8,460 nt of DNA from NCBI GenBank assembly GCA_030039515.1, contig JASHVT010000089.1, forward strand, positions 1-8,460, written 5' to 3'. The notes beneath the pieces are model-generated. The model did not search any database and was not told the origin of the DNA. It saw only the letters and a list, made by a program, of their open reading frames with translations. The first letter of the stretch is position 1; each line of letters opens with the position of its first letter. The position numbers were made by a program, and so were the translations under genes. The stretch comes from Nitrososphaerales archaeon (GTDB lineage Archaea > Thermoproteota > Nitrososphaeria > Nitrososphaerales > Gagatemarchaeaceae). This document shows, in pieces, positions 1-5,717 of this stretch.

Positions 1-526
1 TAATCTCTAGTGGGAGAGGTCCCGTGAGGAGGTACTTGCCAGCGTAGAAGGTTTCGTTCAGGCCCGTGAACGAGTCGACGAAGTTGCCGTACTCCGTGAA
101 ACTCGATGCGTGGACCGATGACACGGTGAACGGCCCGGCATACTCTACGTCACCCAATGAAGGATTGATATTGTCCTGGACGTTGGGCGACATGTAAAGC
201 CAGAACCCGTTGGTACTGAATCCTACGCCTGTGAAGTTGATAGTGAATATGTCGGCCTCCGCAGATATGCAAGACAAGGGTGATGCGCAACTCGTGCCTG
301 CAATGGCAGAGACGGCGTCGCTACCCGCTGTTACGTTTATGGTAGTGGTTGCAGCCGTGAATAATGTTGGATCCGAGAGCGAGTTAGCGCCTCCAAGCGT
401 CGCGTCACCCGTGATCGTAGCGTTCACTACGCCGGGGATGAGCACAAGCAACGCTGAAAGCGCAAGAAGTGCAAGTATGGTTAATGAGCTAGCTTTTCTT
501 ATGTTTACACTCGATTGAGTGTTCAT
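1..526 (-). CDS. Secreted surface protein, 3' end beyond window
   Basis: Read on the minus strand, an ATG at 526-524 opens a frame with no stop through 175 codons to the left edge, so the C-terminal part is missing. Residues 1-36 form a signal peptide: a short polar N-terminus with R10 K11, a hydrophobic stretch from about L15 to I30, and a likely cleavage after V-N-A (residues 34-36). The mature part is rich in Thr, Ser, Asn, Gly and aromatic residues, poor in Lys/Arg, and has two closely spaced cysteines in a short T-S-C..S-C segment. It holds three N-glycosylation sequons (NVT, NFT, NET). This composition is typical of archaeal extracellular or S-layer-associated beta-rich proteins, but I do not recognise the family. 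A TATA box lies 28-34 bases upstream of the ATG. Function unknown; export is well supported, surface anchoring is inferred. Confidence 0.8.
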   Translation of the reverse strand, partial: MNTQSSVNIRKASSLTILALLALSALLVLIPGVVNATITGDATLGGANSLSDPTLFTAATTTINVTAGSDAVSAIAGTSCASPLSCISAEADIFTINFTGVGFSTNGFWLYMSPNVQDNINPSLGDVEYAGPFTVSSVHASSFTEYGNFVDSFTGLNETFYAGKYLLTGPLPLEI

Positions 527-552
527 TTTTCAGGCTGGCTTCCTCAGATTTA

Positions 553-562
553 GTATATAACC
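553..562 (-). promoter_or_regulatory. TATA box (box A) of the secreted-protein gene
   Basis: On the minus strand this reads TTATATACT, close to the archaeal box A consensus. Its centre is about 31 bases before the ATG at 526, so transcription would start within a few bases of the ATG, giving a leaderless or nearly leaderless mRNA. No Shine-Dalgarno motif is seen before the ATG, which fits. Confidence 0.65.
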
Positions 563-712
563 TTCGTGGACAAATTATCCATTACAGTACGCCTAATCCC
601 ATCACACAGCATTCAGCTAATGCCTCTCTAACCTGGAAGTCTAGACCAAAAGTACTTCGACTCAGTAACACAGAAAGAACTAGGCACATGCCGTGCTACA
701 ACCCAGGGGCTG

Positions 713-930
713 TCACGGCTTCACTGTGGCGTTACGCGTCGCCAAGTTTCCTATGTTGTTGGTGTCTCCCTCTATGACGCGGTGATGGTCACGGGCCCTG
801 CGGTCGTCCCCGTCATGGTGATGGAGCACCTCTCGTTTTGCGAGGATACAGGTAAGTGGCGGAGTCGCGGGACGAAGGTGACCGAGCCACCCCTCGTGCT
901 CAACTGCGAGCCACGACGGTCATCTTCACG
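713..930 (-). pseudogene. Frameshifted remnant of an Ig-like repeat surface protein
   Basis: On the minus strand, about 891 to 775 translates to G-G-S-V-T-F, then S-S-Q-N-E-R-C-S-I-T-M, then T-G-T-T-A-G-P-V-T-I-T-A, and stops at 774-772. In a second frame, from 778, the text continues V-I-E-G-D-T-N-N-I-G-N-L-A-T-R-N-A-T-V-K-P and stops at 715-713. Joined, this matches the pattern of bacterial/archaeal Ig-like repeats (…G-S-V-T-F…C-S-V-T…G-T-T-A-G…T-I-T-A…G-D-x-N-N…). A one-base deletion near 778-780 would explain the break. A third frame at about 929-909 gives V-K-M-T-V-V-A, which may be the preceding strand of the same domain, so at least two lesions are likely. There is no start codon, signal peptide or further repeat. 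I interpret it as the decayed C-terminal domain of a surface or adhesion protein; the family match is from pattern memory, not a search. Confidence 0.55.
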
Positions 931-1017
931 GCTATTGTTGGTGCGCTCGAGTTCATAGACTAGTTTGCCTCGACAGCGATAACACAATGATTCGATATTT
1001 GCAAGAAGCCCATCTGG

Positions 1018-1530
1018 CTAGGCATCCTGATGTTCGGTTATGGCTTCCTTTAAGCTTCTGTACGCTTCGAGATACTGCCTGCCTCTCGCCGTCGGAAAGT
1101 ACAGCTTGGCCCGCCCGTCCTTCTCTTCCCTCAGGAGATCGTGCGAAAGAAGAAAGTTCAGATGCTTCTCCATCTCACTGTACTTGGCATGGATGTTTCG
1201 AATCAGCGTCGTTAGCTTCTTGCCCTCGTTCTGAAGAATCAAGGCATAGATATCGTAGGCGTTCCTGCTACGCTCCTTTGTATAAGGCTCCAACTTAACA
1301 TTGAGAAGCCCGGCTATCCTCTTCACCGATTGCCTGAACGGGTAGTCTGCGACCCCGAACATCTCCTCGGCGTCGTACATCGAGATCGGTCGGCCCATGG
1401 AAGAAGCCATGACGTAATATGTTGCAGCGACCAGCATCCTCTGTGTGTGACCTGAGAGGCCAGCGTCCTTTGCTATGACGCTCTGGTAGGTAGCTTTGGC
1501 CGACTTCAGAATGTCTTCCTCTGGATCCAT
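1018..1530 (-). CDS. Cyclin-fold (TFB-like half) plus winged-helix regulator
   Basis: A 170-residue protein starting at ATG 1530-1528. Residues about 10-80 resemble one cyclin repeat of transcription factor B: an A-A-T-Y-Y-V-M-A helix (35-42), then G-R-P-I-S (46-50), then a helix-turn-helix-like stretch ending near L80, comparable with the second half of a TFB repeat. The zinc ribbon, B-finger and second repeat of a true TFB are absent. Residues about 95-165 look like a winged helix of the archaeal HTH_45 type: K-L-T-T-L-I-R-N-I (105-113), Y-S-E-M-E-K-H-L-N-F-L-L (117-128), a charged wing, then T-A-R-G-R-Q-Y-L-E-A-Y (147-157). It is probably a DNA-binding regulator that may touch the basal transcription machinery. 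It lies alone between a remnant and a small membrane-protein locus. Both domain calls are by eye; the winged helix is the firmer of the two. Confidence 0.75.
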   Translation of the reverse strand: MDPEEDILKSAKATYQSVIAKDAGLSGHTQRMLVAATYYVMASSMGRPISMYDAEEMFGVADYPFRQSVKRIAGLLNVKLEPYTKERSRNAYDIYALILQNEGKKLTTLIRNIHAKYSEMEKHLNFLLSHDLLREEKDGRAKLYFPTARGRQYLEAYRSLKEAITEHQDA

Positions 1531-1549
1531 TATCTCATTCTCGCACTGT

Positions 1550-1570
1550 CTCCTGTAGGAGTCTAAAGGC
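1550..1570 (-). promoter_or_regulatory. Possible promoter/operator of the winged-helix gene
   Basis: On the minus strand a weak box-A-like CTTTAGA (about 1563-1569) lies 33-39 bases before the ATG at 1530. It is followed at once by an inverted repeat, CTCCT-ac-AGGAG (1550-1561). A five-base-arm palindrome between the TATA-like element and the expected transcription start is where an archaeal repressor would bind. The signal is short and could be chance. Confidence 0.25.
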
Positions 1571-1659
1571 CTAATGAGTCTTCAGTCAAGTTTTGCGCCT
1601 GACCATCCGCGTCACACTTCACCCGAAGCTTGCCTGACAGAGCTTACGCTGCCATCCTT

Positions 1660-1706
1660 TGAGAAAAAGAAAAAAGGAGAGAAAGCCGTCTGTTTAGGAC
1701 AGCTTT
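1660..1706 (-). terminator. Intrinsic-type terminator: hairpin plus T tract
   Basis: On the minus strand, AAAGCTGTC (1706-1698) pairs with GACGGCTTT (1690-1682) as a nine-base stem containing one G-U pair, around a seven-base loop. It is followed by a T-rich stretch (1681-1660) with runs of six and five T. The stem overlaps the last codons and the stop codon of the small membrane ORF at 1694-1789. T-tracts alone suffice for termination in archaea; the hairpin makes this a strong candidate for the end of that transcript. Confidence 0.6.
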
Positions 1707-1910
1707 CTTACCAATATTGCTAACTCGAGAACCAGTGTGATTGCTGCGAGTACAGCTACCACCAAGACGTAGGTCTGGGCCGCCTTCAAGCCGGATAGTC
1801 GATTCTTCTACACTATTCTCCTTACTCCCTGACTAGAGACCCTCTTCAAGCCTCTTTTCGGGTGAAGATTCTATCTCCTGACCGTTCCGCTTGCCTCTAC
1901 CAATTTTCAT
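1694..1910 (-). pseudogene. Small single-helix membrane protein, apparently broken
   Basis: On the minus strand, ATG 1910-1908 starts a 25-codon hydrophilic frame (M-K-I-G-R-G-K-R-N-G…K-R-L-E-E-G-L) ending at TAG 1835-1833. In a frame shifted by one base the text continues S-S-Q-G-V-R-R-I-V, meets a TAG, then reads K-N-R-L-S-G-L-K-A-A-Q-T-Y-V and one strongly hydrophobic helix (V-L-V-V-A-V-L-A-A-I-T-L-V-L-E-L-A-I-L-V) ending R-K-L-S, stop at 1696-1694. Joined, this gives about 71 residues with a charged cytoplasmic N-terminus and a C-terminal membrane helix. A one-base insertion near 1836-1842 and one nonsense change would explain the breaks. Alternatively, only the C-terminal part is live: TTG at 1789-1787 gives a 31-residue membrane peptide. 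The terminator right after the stop shows that a transcript ends here. I do not recognise the family. Confidence 0.5.
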
Positions 1911-1985
1911 ACCCAATTGCCTTGTTCGACTAGTCAATCAGGCTTATCTGGCTGATCCCGTGCTAGAAAAGTGCCGCGTCCAACG

Positions 1986-1993
1986 CTTAACTA
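1986..1993 (+). promoter_or_regulatory. Weak TATA-like box before the zinc-ribbon membrane gene
   Basis: CTTAACTA lies 25-32 bases before the ATG at 2018, the spacing expected for a leaderless archaeal transcript. The match to box A is modest. A GGAAGG at 2006-2011 could act as a weak ribosome binding site if the transcript has a leader. Confidence 0.35.
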
Positions 1994-2017
1994 TCCGCCA
2001 TCGCTGGAAGGCCCTCC

Positions 2018-2578
2018 ATGAAGTTCTGCCCGGAGTGTGGGAGCCCGGTGACCGAGTCGAACAAGTTCTGCCCCAACTGCGGCTTCCAGCTTTCGCGGAG
2101 CGCGGCCGGACCGGGGCCCTCGGTTCCACCTGCCGTGCAGAGTCCGTCGCCGAGCCCCGCGCAAGCATCCTTGGTCCAACCTGAAAGGCGACACAGAAGG
2201 ACAAAGGAGACGCTGTTGGGCTTAGAGTCGACGCTCTTCGGACTATTGCTCCTCGCATTCGGAGTCATCACGGCTACGGCGGCGACCAAAAGCGCAGCGG
2301 TCGCCTCCTTGTTCGTCGTCGTCTACGTCGGGGTAGGCCTGCTCGCCGCCTCCGTCGGATACGCCCTGCTCCTCCAGAGGGCCTGGCTGGAGAGGATAAG
2401 GAGGGCCGCGGGACTCTGTTCTCTTCTGTTGGCCGCCCTGTTCCTCGTGTTCATCAACGTCCTTTACCTGTTCATGGGTGTCCTCGGCTTGGTCCTCTGC
2501 GTCGGGCTGCTCTATTACCTCAGCCCCAAGAGACGGGCGGCGAGGAACGGCGTGAGCCCGCCGGCCGAGATTGTTTAA
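2018..2578 (+). CDS. Zinc-ribbon protein with four membrane helices
   Basis: A 186-residue protein that begins directly with a zinc ribbon: C4-P-E-C7 and C18-P-N-C21, the short 'double-CxxCG' type common at the N-terminus of archaeal membrane proteins. A flexible Pro/Ser/Ala-rich linker follows (about 27-55), then a basic patch (E-R-R-H-R-R-T-K, about 56-63). The rest is hydrophobic with four likely membrane helices, at about 65-87, 92-118, 130-146 and 147-166, and a basic tail (P-K-R-R-A-A-R). The positive charges next to the first and last helix suggest that the zinc ribbon and tail are cytoplasmic. There is no signal peptide and no catalytic motif. Its stop codon overlaps the candidate promoter of the aIF2-gamma gene, so the two may be transcribed separately. 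Function unknown; the ribbon is probably for protein contact. Confidence 0.85.
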   Translation: MKFCPECGSPVTESNKFCPNCGFQLSRSAAGPGPSVPPAVQSPSPSPAQASLVQPERRHRRTKETLLGLESTLFGLLLLAFGVITATAATKSAAVASLFVVVYVGVGLLAASVGYALLLQRAWLERIRRAAGLCSLLLAALFLVFINVLYLFMGVLGLVLCVGLLYYLSPKRRAARNGVSPPAEIV

Positions 2579-2579
2579 G
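2573..2579 (+). promoter_or_regulatory. Box A of the aIF2-gamma gene, over the upstream stop codon
   Basis: GTTTAAG contains the TAA stop of the zinc-ribbon gene (2576-2578) and lies 26-32 bases before the GTG at 2605. This is the correct spacing for transcription to start at or next to the start codon. No Shine-Dalgarno motif precedes the GTG, supporting a leaderless mRNA. Confidence 0.55.
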
Positions 2580-2604
2580 AACACCCACGCGCTCGCGACT
2601 CGAA

Positions 2605-3876
2605 GTGTCCGCGCAAGACCTCGTCGAAAGAGAGGCCACGTCGCCCATCCTTCCGAAGCAGCCTGAGGTGAACATAGGGACGTCGGGCCATGTAGACCAC
2701 GGGAAGACCAGTCTCACGGCAGCTATCACTGGGAAGTGGGCGAGCGCGCACAGCGAGGAGCTCAAGAGAGGGATCACGATCAAAGTAGGTTACGCGGACG
2801 CGGCGTTCTACAAGTGCTCTCACACTCCTGCCCCTGCCGCCTACTCGACCAGCCCCAAGTGCCCGGTCTGCGGGAGGGAGACCAAGCTGCTCAGGGCCGT
2901 GAGCTTCGTCGACTGCCCTGGCCACGAGAGCCTCATGACGAACATGCTCGCCGGCGCTTTCCTGATGGACGGTGCGCTGCTGGTGATCGCCGCGAACGAG
3001 TCCGTCCCGAAGCCCCAGACGAGGGAGCACCTGCAGGCCCTGCAGATGCTCGGGATGAAGAGGATAGTCATAGCCCAGAACAAGGTCGACCTGGTGACCG
3101 ACCAGGAAGCCACGAAGAACAGAGAGCTGATCGGGAAGTTCGTAGAGAACACGGTGGCCGAGCAGGCGCCGGTGATCCCGATATCGGCGCAGCAGAGGCT
3201 GAACATCGACGCCCTCATCGAAGCGCTGGAGGACGTGATACCCACTCCTGAAAGGGACGCGAAGGCAGACCCTCTGATGTACGTCGTCAGGAGCTTCGAC
3301 GTGAACAGGCCCGGAGCGAGCGTCGACTCTCTTTCCGGAGGAGTCTTGGGCGGTAGCCTGACGAAGGGCGAGCTCAGGGTCGGAGACGAGGTCGAGCTCG
3401 GCCCTGGCATGGTGGACGAAAGGAGCGGGAAGTTCGTGCCCGTGGTGACGAAGGTCGCTGCCCTTCAGACAGGGGCGGGAAAGGCGGAGAAGGTCGGGCC
3501 GGGCGGCCTCGTCGCAGTAGGGACACGACTCGACCCGACGTTTACAAAAGGCGACCAGCTGGTAGGGAGCGTCATAGGGAAGCCCGGCACGCTTCCGCCC
3601 ACATGGGAGCACCTGACGATGGAGGTCACTCTTCTGGAGACCGCGGTCGGGTCTGCCGAGCTCGTGAAGGTGGAGAAGCTCAGAGTGGGAGAGGGAGTCA
3701 GGCTGAATCTGGGGACGGCATCGGCTCAGGCCACGGTCACATCCGCGAGGGGCGACGTGGTAGAAATGGACCTGAAGAGGGGGATCGTGTCCGAGACGGG
3801 GATGAGGGCCGCGCTCAGCAGGAGGATAGCCGAAAGGTGGCGCCTCATCGGCTCTGGCGTCCTGAAAGGGTCTTGA
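2605..3876 (+). CDS. eif2g: Translation initiation factor 2, gamma subunit (aIF2-gamma)
   Basis: A 423-residue GTPase of the usual length for archaeal aIF2-gamma. This is the GTP-binding core of the aIF2 heterotrimer that carries initiator Met-tRNA to the small subunit. G-domain motifs are complete: G-H-V-D-H-G-K-T (28-35, P-loop), R-G-I-T-I-K-V-G-Y (55-63, switch 1), D-C-P-G-H (103-107, switch 2), N-K-V-D (159-162) and S-A-Q (194-196). The family's zinc knuckle sits at about 71-89 but shows C71, H73, C86 and C89, where four cysteines are usual. The two C-terminal beta-barrel domains cover about 210-423. Bacterial-type EF-Tu and SelB are excluded by the G-I-T-I-K-V-G-Y switch and the knuckle. 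The start is GTG at 2605, placed by the TATA box 26-32 bases upstream. The stop overlaps the TTG of the PIN gene. Confidence 0.97.
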   Translation: MSAQDLVEREATSPILPKQPEVNIGTSGHVDHGKTSLTAAITGKWASAHSEELKRGITIKVGYADAAFYKCSHTPAPAAYSTSPKCPVCGRETKLLRAVSFVDCPGHESLMTNMLAGAFLMDGALLVIAANESVPKPQTREHLQALQMLGMKRIVIAQNKVDLVTDQEATKNRELIGKFVENTVAEQAPVIPISAQQRLNIDALIEALEDVIPTPERDAKADPLMYVVRSFDVNRPGASVDSLSGGVLGGSLTKGELRVGDEVELGPGMVDERSGKFVPVVTKVAALQTGAGKAEKVGPGGLVAVGTRLDPTFTKGDQLVGSVIGKPGTLPPTWEHLTMEVTLLETAVGSAELVKVEKLRVGEGVRLNLGTASAQATVTSARGDVVEMDLKRGIVSETGMRAALSRRIAERWRLIGSGVLKGS

Positions 3877-4241
3877 AGGAAGTAATATTCGACAGCAGCT
3901 TCCTGATGGCGGTAGGGGAGAGGCCGACCTCCTGGGAGGACGACGTGTCCCGGATCTTCGGCGGCTTCAGGCCAATCATCCTGGCGACGGTCAAGGACGA
4001 GCTGGGCCGCCTGGCGTCCCGGGTCGGAAGGAAGGCGGCAGCGGCGAAGGTCGCCCTGGAGCTCTCAAGAGGGTTCAGGGTGGTCGAGGCGGGCACGGGC
4101 TCGCCAGACGACGAGATCGTCTCAACGGCCCTGAGGCTGGGCGCCGCCGTCGCGACTGTCGACAAGGACCTTTCACTGACGCTCTCCAAGCTGCACGTCC
4201 CCGTCGTGACACTGCGTACTGGGAGGGTCGAGCCCCGTTGA
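3873..4241 (+). CDS. PIN-domain protein (Fcf1/VapC-like ribonuclease fold)
   Basis: A 122-residue single PIN domain, a Mg-dependent RNase fold. The conserved acidic residues are in place: D7 in V-I-F-D-S-S-F-L-M, E43 in V-K-D-E-L-G-R-L, D79/D80 in S-P-D-D-E-I, and D97/D99 in T-V-D-K-D-L. The TTG start at 3873 overlaps the TGA of aIF2-gamma (TTGA), which implies translational coupling. Longer readings starting at 3603 only add a shadow of aIF2-gamma. A PIN gene next to aIF2-gamma is common in archaea, and such proteins are usually linked to rRNA processing (Fcf1/Utp24-like). There is no antitoxin gene next to it, so a VapBC toxin role is unlikely. The ribonuclease role is inferred. Confidence 0.85.
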   Translation: MKEVIFDSSFLMAVGERPTSWEDDVSRIFGGFRPIILATVKDELGRLASRVGRKAAAAKVALELSRGFRVVEAGTGSPDDEIVSTALRLGAAVATVDKDLSLTLSKLHVPVVTLRTGRVEPR

Positions 4242-4250
4242 CGAACAACC

Positions 4251-4257
4251 GTTAAAG
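4251..4257 (+). promoter_or_regulatory. Candidate box A of nadE
   Basis: GTTAAAG lies 33-39 bases before the ATG at 4290, in the 48-base gap after the PIN gene. A transcript starting about 27 bases downstream of the box centre would begin near 4281 and have a very short leader. Confidence 0.4.
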
Positions 4258-4276
4258 CCGCTACGCAGGAGTTTGT

Positions 4277-4282
4277 GGAGGG
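4277..4282 (+). promoter_or_regulatory. Ribosome binding site deciding the nadE start
   Basis: GGAGGG ends seven bases before ATG 4290, an ideal Shine-Dalgarno spacing. The in-frame GTG at 4275 overlaps the upstream edge of this motif and its own AGGAG (4267-4271) is only three bases away, too close. ATG 4290 is therefore preferred. Confidence 0.55.
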
Positions 4283-4289
4283 CTCGCAC

Positions 4290-5063
4290 ATGCGAAGTCT
4301 GAGGGTGGACGCGAGGGAGGAGTCTGGCAGGATCGTCGAATTCATAGGTCAAGTCGTGGGGAAGGCGCATGCGAAGGGAGTCGTGCTGGGCCTCAGCGGA
4401 GGGGTGGACAGCGCCGTGGTGGGCGCCCTGTGCGTGCGAGCGCTAGGCAAGGCCAGGGTCAGGGCCCTCATGATGCCCTCCCCGAGCACGCCGCCCGACG
4501 ACCAAGAGGACGCCATCAAGCTCGCGGAGGCCTGGGGCATCAGCGCCAAGACGATCGAGATCTCCGACTTGGTTGTCTCTGCACAGAGGGCCGCCGGCGA
4601 TGGGGCCGGGAGGACGGCAAAGGCGAACCTGCAGGCAAGGGTACGAATGCTGTTGCTGTACTACGAGGCGAATTCTTCGGGGCTGCTTGTAGCTGGGACG
4701 GGCGACAGGTCCGAAGAGGAGCTCGGGTTCTTTACGAAGTGGGGTGACGGAGGGGTCGACTTCCTTCCCATAGCCCACCTCTACAAGACCCAGGTGAGGG
4801 AGTTGGGCGAGTATCTCGGGCTTCCGAAGCGCGTGTACTCCAAGCCCGCGAGTCCCGCCCTCTGGCCTGGGCATAAGGCGACCGACGAGCTGCCCGCGGA
4901 CTACGACAGGCTGGACGTCTTCCTTCACGCGTACCTGGACGAGAGGGCTGGTCTCACGGAGTCTGCGAAGGCTGCGAAGCTCCCTTCCCAGGTCGGCAAG
5001 AAGATCGTCGAGATGCGCGAGTCTTCATCTCACAAGAGGTCGATGCCCCCTTCCCTCTCCTGA
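4290..5063 (+). CDS. nadE: NAD+ synthetase, ammonia-dependent
   Basis: A 257-residue enzyme that makes NAD+ from nicotinic acid adenine dinucleotide, ATP and ammonia, the last step of NAD synthesis. The ATP pyrophosphatase loop S-G-G-V-D-S (36-41) follows the hydrophobic strand V-V-L-G-L. The family signatures G-T-G-D-R-S-E-E-E-L-G-F-F-T-K and G-D-G-G-V-D-F-L-P-I lie near 150-175, followed by L-Y-K-T-Q-V-R and, further on, S-P-A-L-W-P-G-H. There is no glutaminase (nitrilase) domain, so ammonia must come free or from another protein. The C-terminus (S-S-S-H-K-R-S) matches the basic tail of the family. The start is ATG 4290, by the ribosome binding site. It sits between the PIN and Rpo7 genes, a metabolic gene inside an informational cluster. 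Confidence 0.95.
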   Translation: MRSLRVDAREESGRIVEFIGQVVGKAHAKGVVLGLSGGVDSAVVGALCVRALGKARVRALMMPSPSTPPDDQEDAIKLAEAWGISAKTIEISDLVVSAQRAAGDGAGRTAKANLQARVRMLLLYYEANSSGLLVAGTGDRSEEELGFFTKWGDGGVDFLPIAHLYKTQVRELGEYLGLPKRVYSKPASPALWPGHKATDELPADYDRLDVFLHAYLDERAGLTESAKAAKLPSQVGKKIVEMRESSSHKRSMPPSLS

Positions 5064-5091
5064 TGTCTGGAGCTCGTTTCATCCGGCCAAA

Positions 5092-5098
5092 GATTAAA
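5092..5098 (+). promoter_or_regulatory. Candidate box A before rpo7
   Basis: ATTAAAA in the 75-base gap after nadE, 41-47 bases before the Rpo7 ATG at 5139. It would put transcription start near 5120, giving a leader of about 18 bases. It is AT-rich against a GC-rich background, which supports it. Confidence 0.45.
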
Positions 5099-5102
5099 AT
5101 CG

Positions 5103-5125
5103 CCGAGCCGAAGGGGAGGGCTCGG
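5103..5125 (+). repeat. Perfect inverted repeat between nadE and rpo7
   Basis: CCGAGCC (5103-5109) and GGCTCGG (5119-5125) are exact reverse complements around a nine-base purine-rich loop, followed by TTTCT. It lies between the box A candidate and the Rpo7 ATG. It could be the nadE terminator hairpin (the T run is short), or an operator overlapping the rpo7 transcription start. The sequence alone does not decide. Confidence 0.5.
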
Positions 5126-5138
5126 TTTCTGCCACTTC

Positions 5139-5714
5139 ATGTTTCAGTTAGTTGACCTAGAGGACGTCGTACGCGTCCCTCCTGACAAGTTCGGGTCCCC
5201 GCTCGAGAGGGTCGCGCTTGACCTACTGAAGCTCAAGTATGAGAGCACCATCAACCCCGACCACGGCTACCTCGTCCTGGTGACCAAGGTCGACGTCGAC
5301 AAGGTCGGGAAGATAATCGCGGGCGATGGGGCGACCTATCACAGGGTCAGGTTCGAGGTCCTGACGTTCTTCCCCCTGAAGCAGGAGATAGTGGAAGGGG
5401 AGATAGTGGAGGTGACCGACTTCGGGGCGTTCGTGAGGATCGGGCCCGCAGACGCGCTGCTGCACCTCAGCCAGATCATGGACGACTATCTCTCCAGCGA
5501 CGTGAAGTCCGGGATGATCACCGCGTCGCAGAGCAAGAGGACCCTGCGGGTCGGGAGCAAGGTGAGGGTGAGGATCACAGCTGTGAGCCTTGGGCACGGC
5601 ATATCGATGGGCAAGATAGGCGTCACCTGCAGGCAGCCCTTCCTCGGCGCCCTGGAATGGATAGACGAAGACGCGGCGAAGGCTCAGAAGACGCGCAAGG
5701 CGGCGGAGAAGTAG
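5139..5714 (+). CDS. rpo7: RNA polymerase subunit Rpo7 (RpoE')
   Basis: A 191-residue homologue of eukaryotic Rpb7, which pairs with Rpo4 to form the polymerase stalk that binds emerging RNA and helps open-complex formation and termination. The N-terminal tip (RNP-like) domain covers about 1-78, beginning M-F-Q-L-V-D-L-E-D-V-V-R-V-P-P. From about 82 an S1/OB domain follows, with G-E-I-V-E-V-T-D-F-G-A-F-V-R-I-G and the L-L-H-L-S-Q-I segment, then a final strand R-V-R-I-T-A-V-S-L. The Lys/Ala-rich tail (A-K-A-Q-K-T-R-K-A-A-E-K) is probably disordered. Length and architecture match the archaeal family. The spt4 gene starts three bases after its stop, a pairing conserved across archaea. Confidence 0.96.
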   Translation: MFQLVDLEDVVRVPPDKFGSPLERVALDLLKLKYESTINPDHGYLVLVTKVDVDKVGKIIAGDGATYHRVRFEVLTFFPLKQEIVEGEIVEVTDFGAFVRIGPADALLHLSQIMDDYLSSDVKSGMITASQSKRTLRVGSKVRVRITAVSLGHGISMGKIGVTCRQPFLGALEWIDEDAAKAQKTRKAAEK

Positions 5715-5717
5715 AGC

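Noticed and set aside
561..712. Possible gene or RNA between the secreted-protein promoter and the Ig-like remnant
   Set aside because: No coherent reading frame, tRNA-like arms or repeats were found; it appears to be plain intergenic DNA.
772..987. A 71-residue minus-strand protein starting at 987
   Set aside because: Only its C-terminal half resembles a protein domain and that text continues in another frame, so it is described as a pseudogene rather than a gene.
987..1298. A plus-strand open frame over the winged-helix gene
   Set aside because: It overlaps the better-supported minus-strand regulator and has no domain features or promoter.
1531..1659. Possible gene upstream of the winged-helix regulator
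   Set aside because: No start with a sensible frame on either strand; only a weak promoter and palindrome can be argued.
2575..3612. A 345-codon open frame antisense to aIF2-gamma
   Set aside because: Its composition (runs of Arg, His, Leu) is that of a shadow of a GC-rich gene, and it lies wholly opposite a clear aIF2-gamma.
3603..3872. Longer N-terminus for the PIN protein
   Set aside because: The extra residues (Gly/Arg/Glu/Asp runs) are an out-of-frame reading of aIF2-gamma; the PIN fold begins at the TTG overlapping the stop.
3873..4241. PIN protein as a VapC toxin
   Set aside because: No antitoxin-like gene lies next to it, and the overlap with aIF2-gamma fits a housekeeping role better.
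4275..4289. GTG 4275 as the nadE start
   Set aside because: It overlaps the best ribosome binding site and lies too close to its own; ATG 4290 has ideal spacing.
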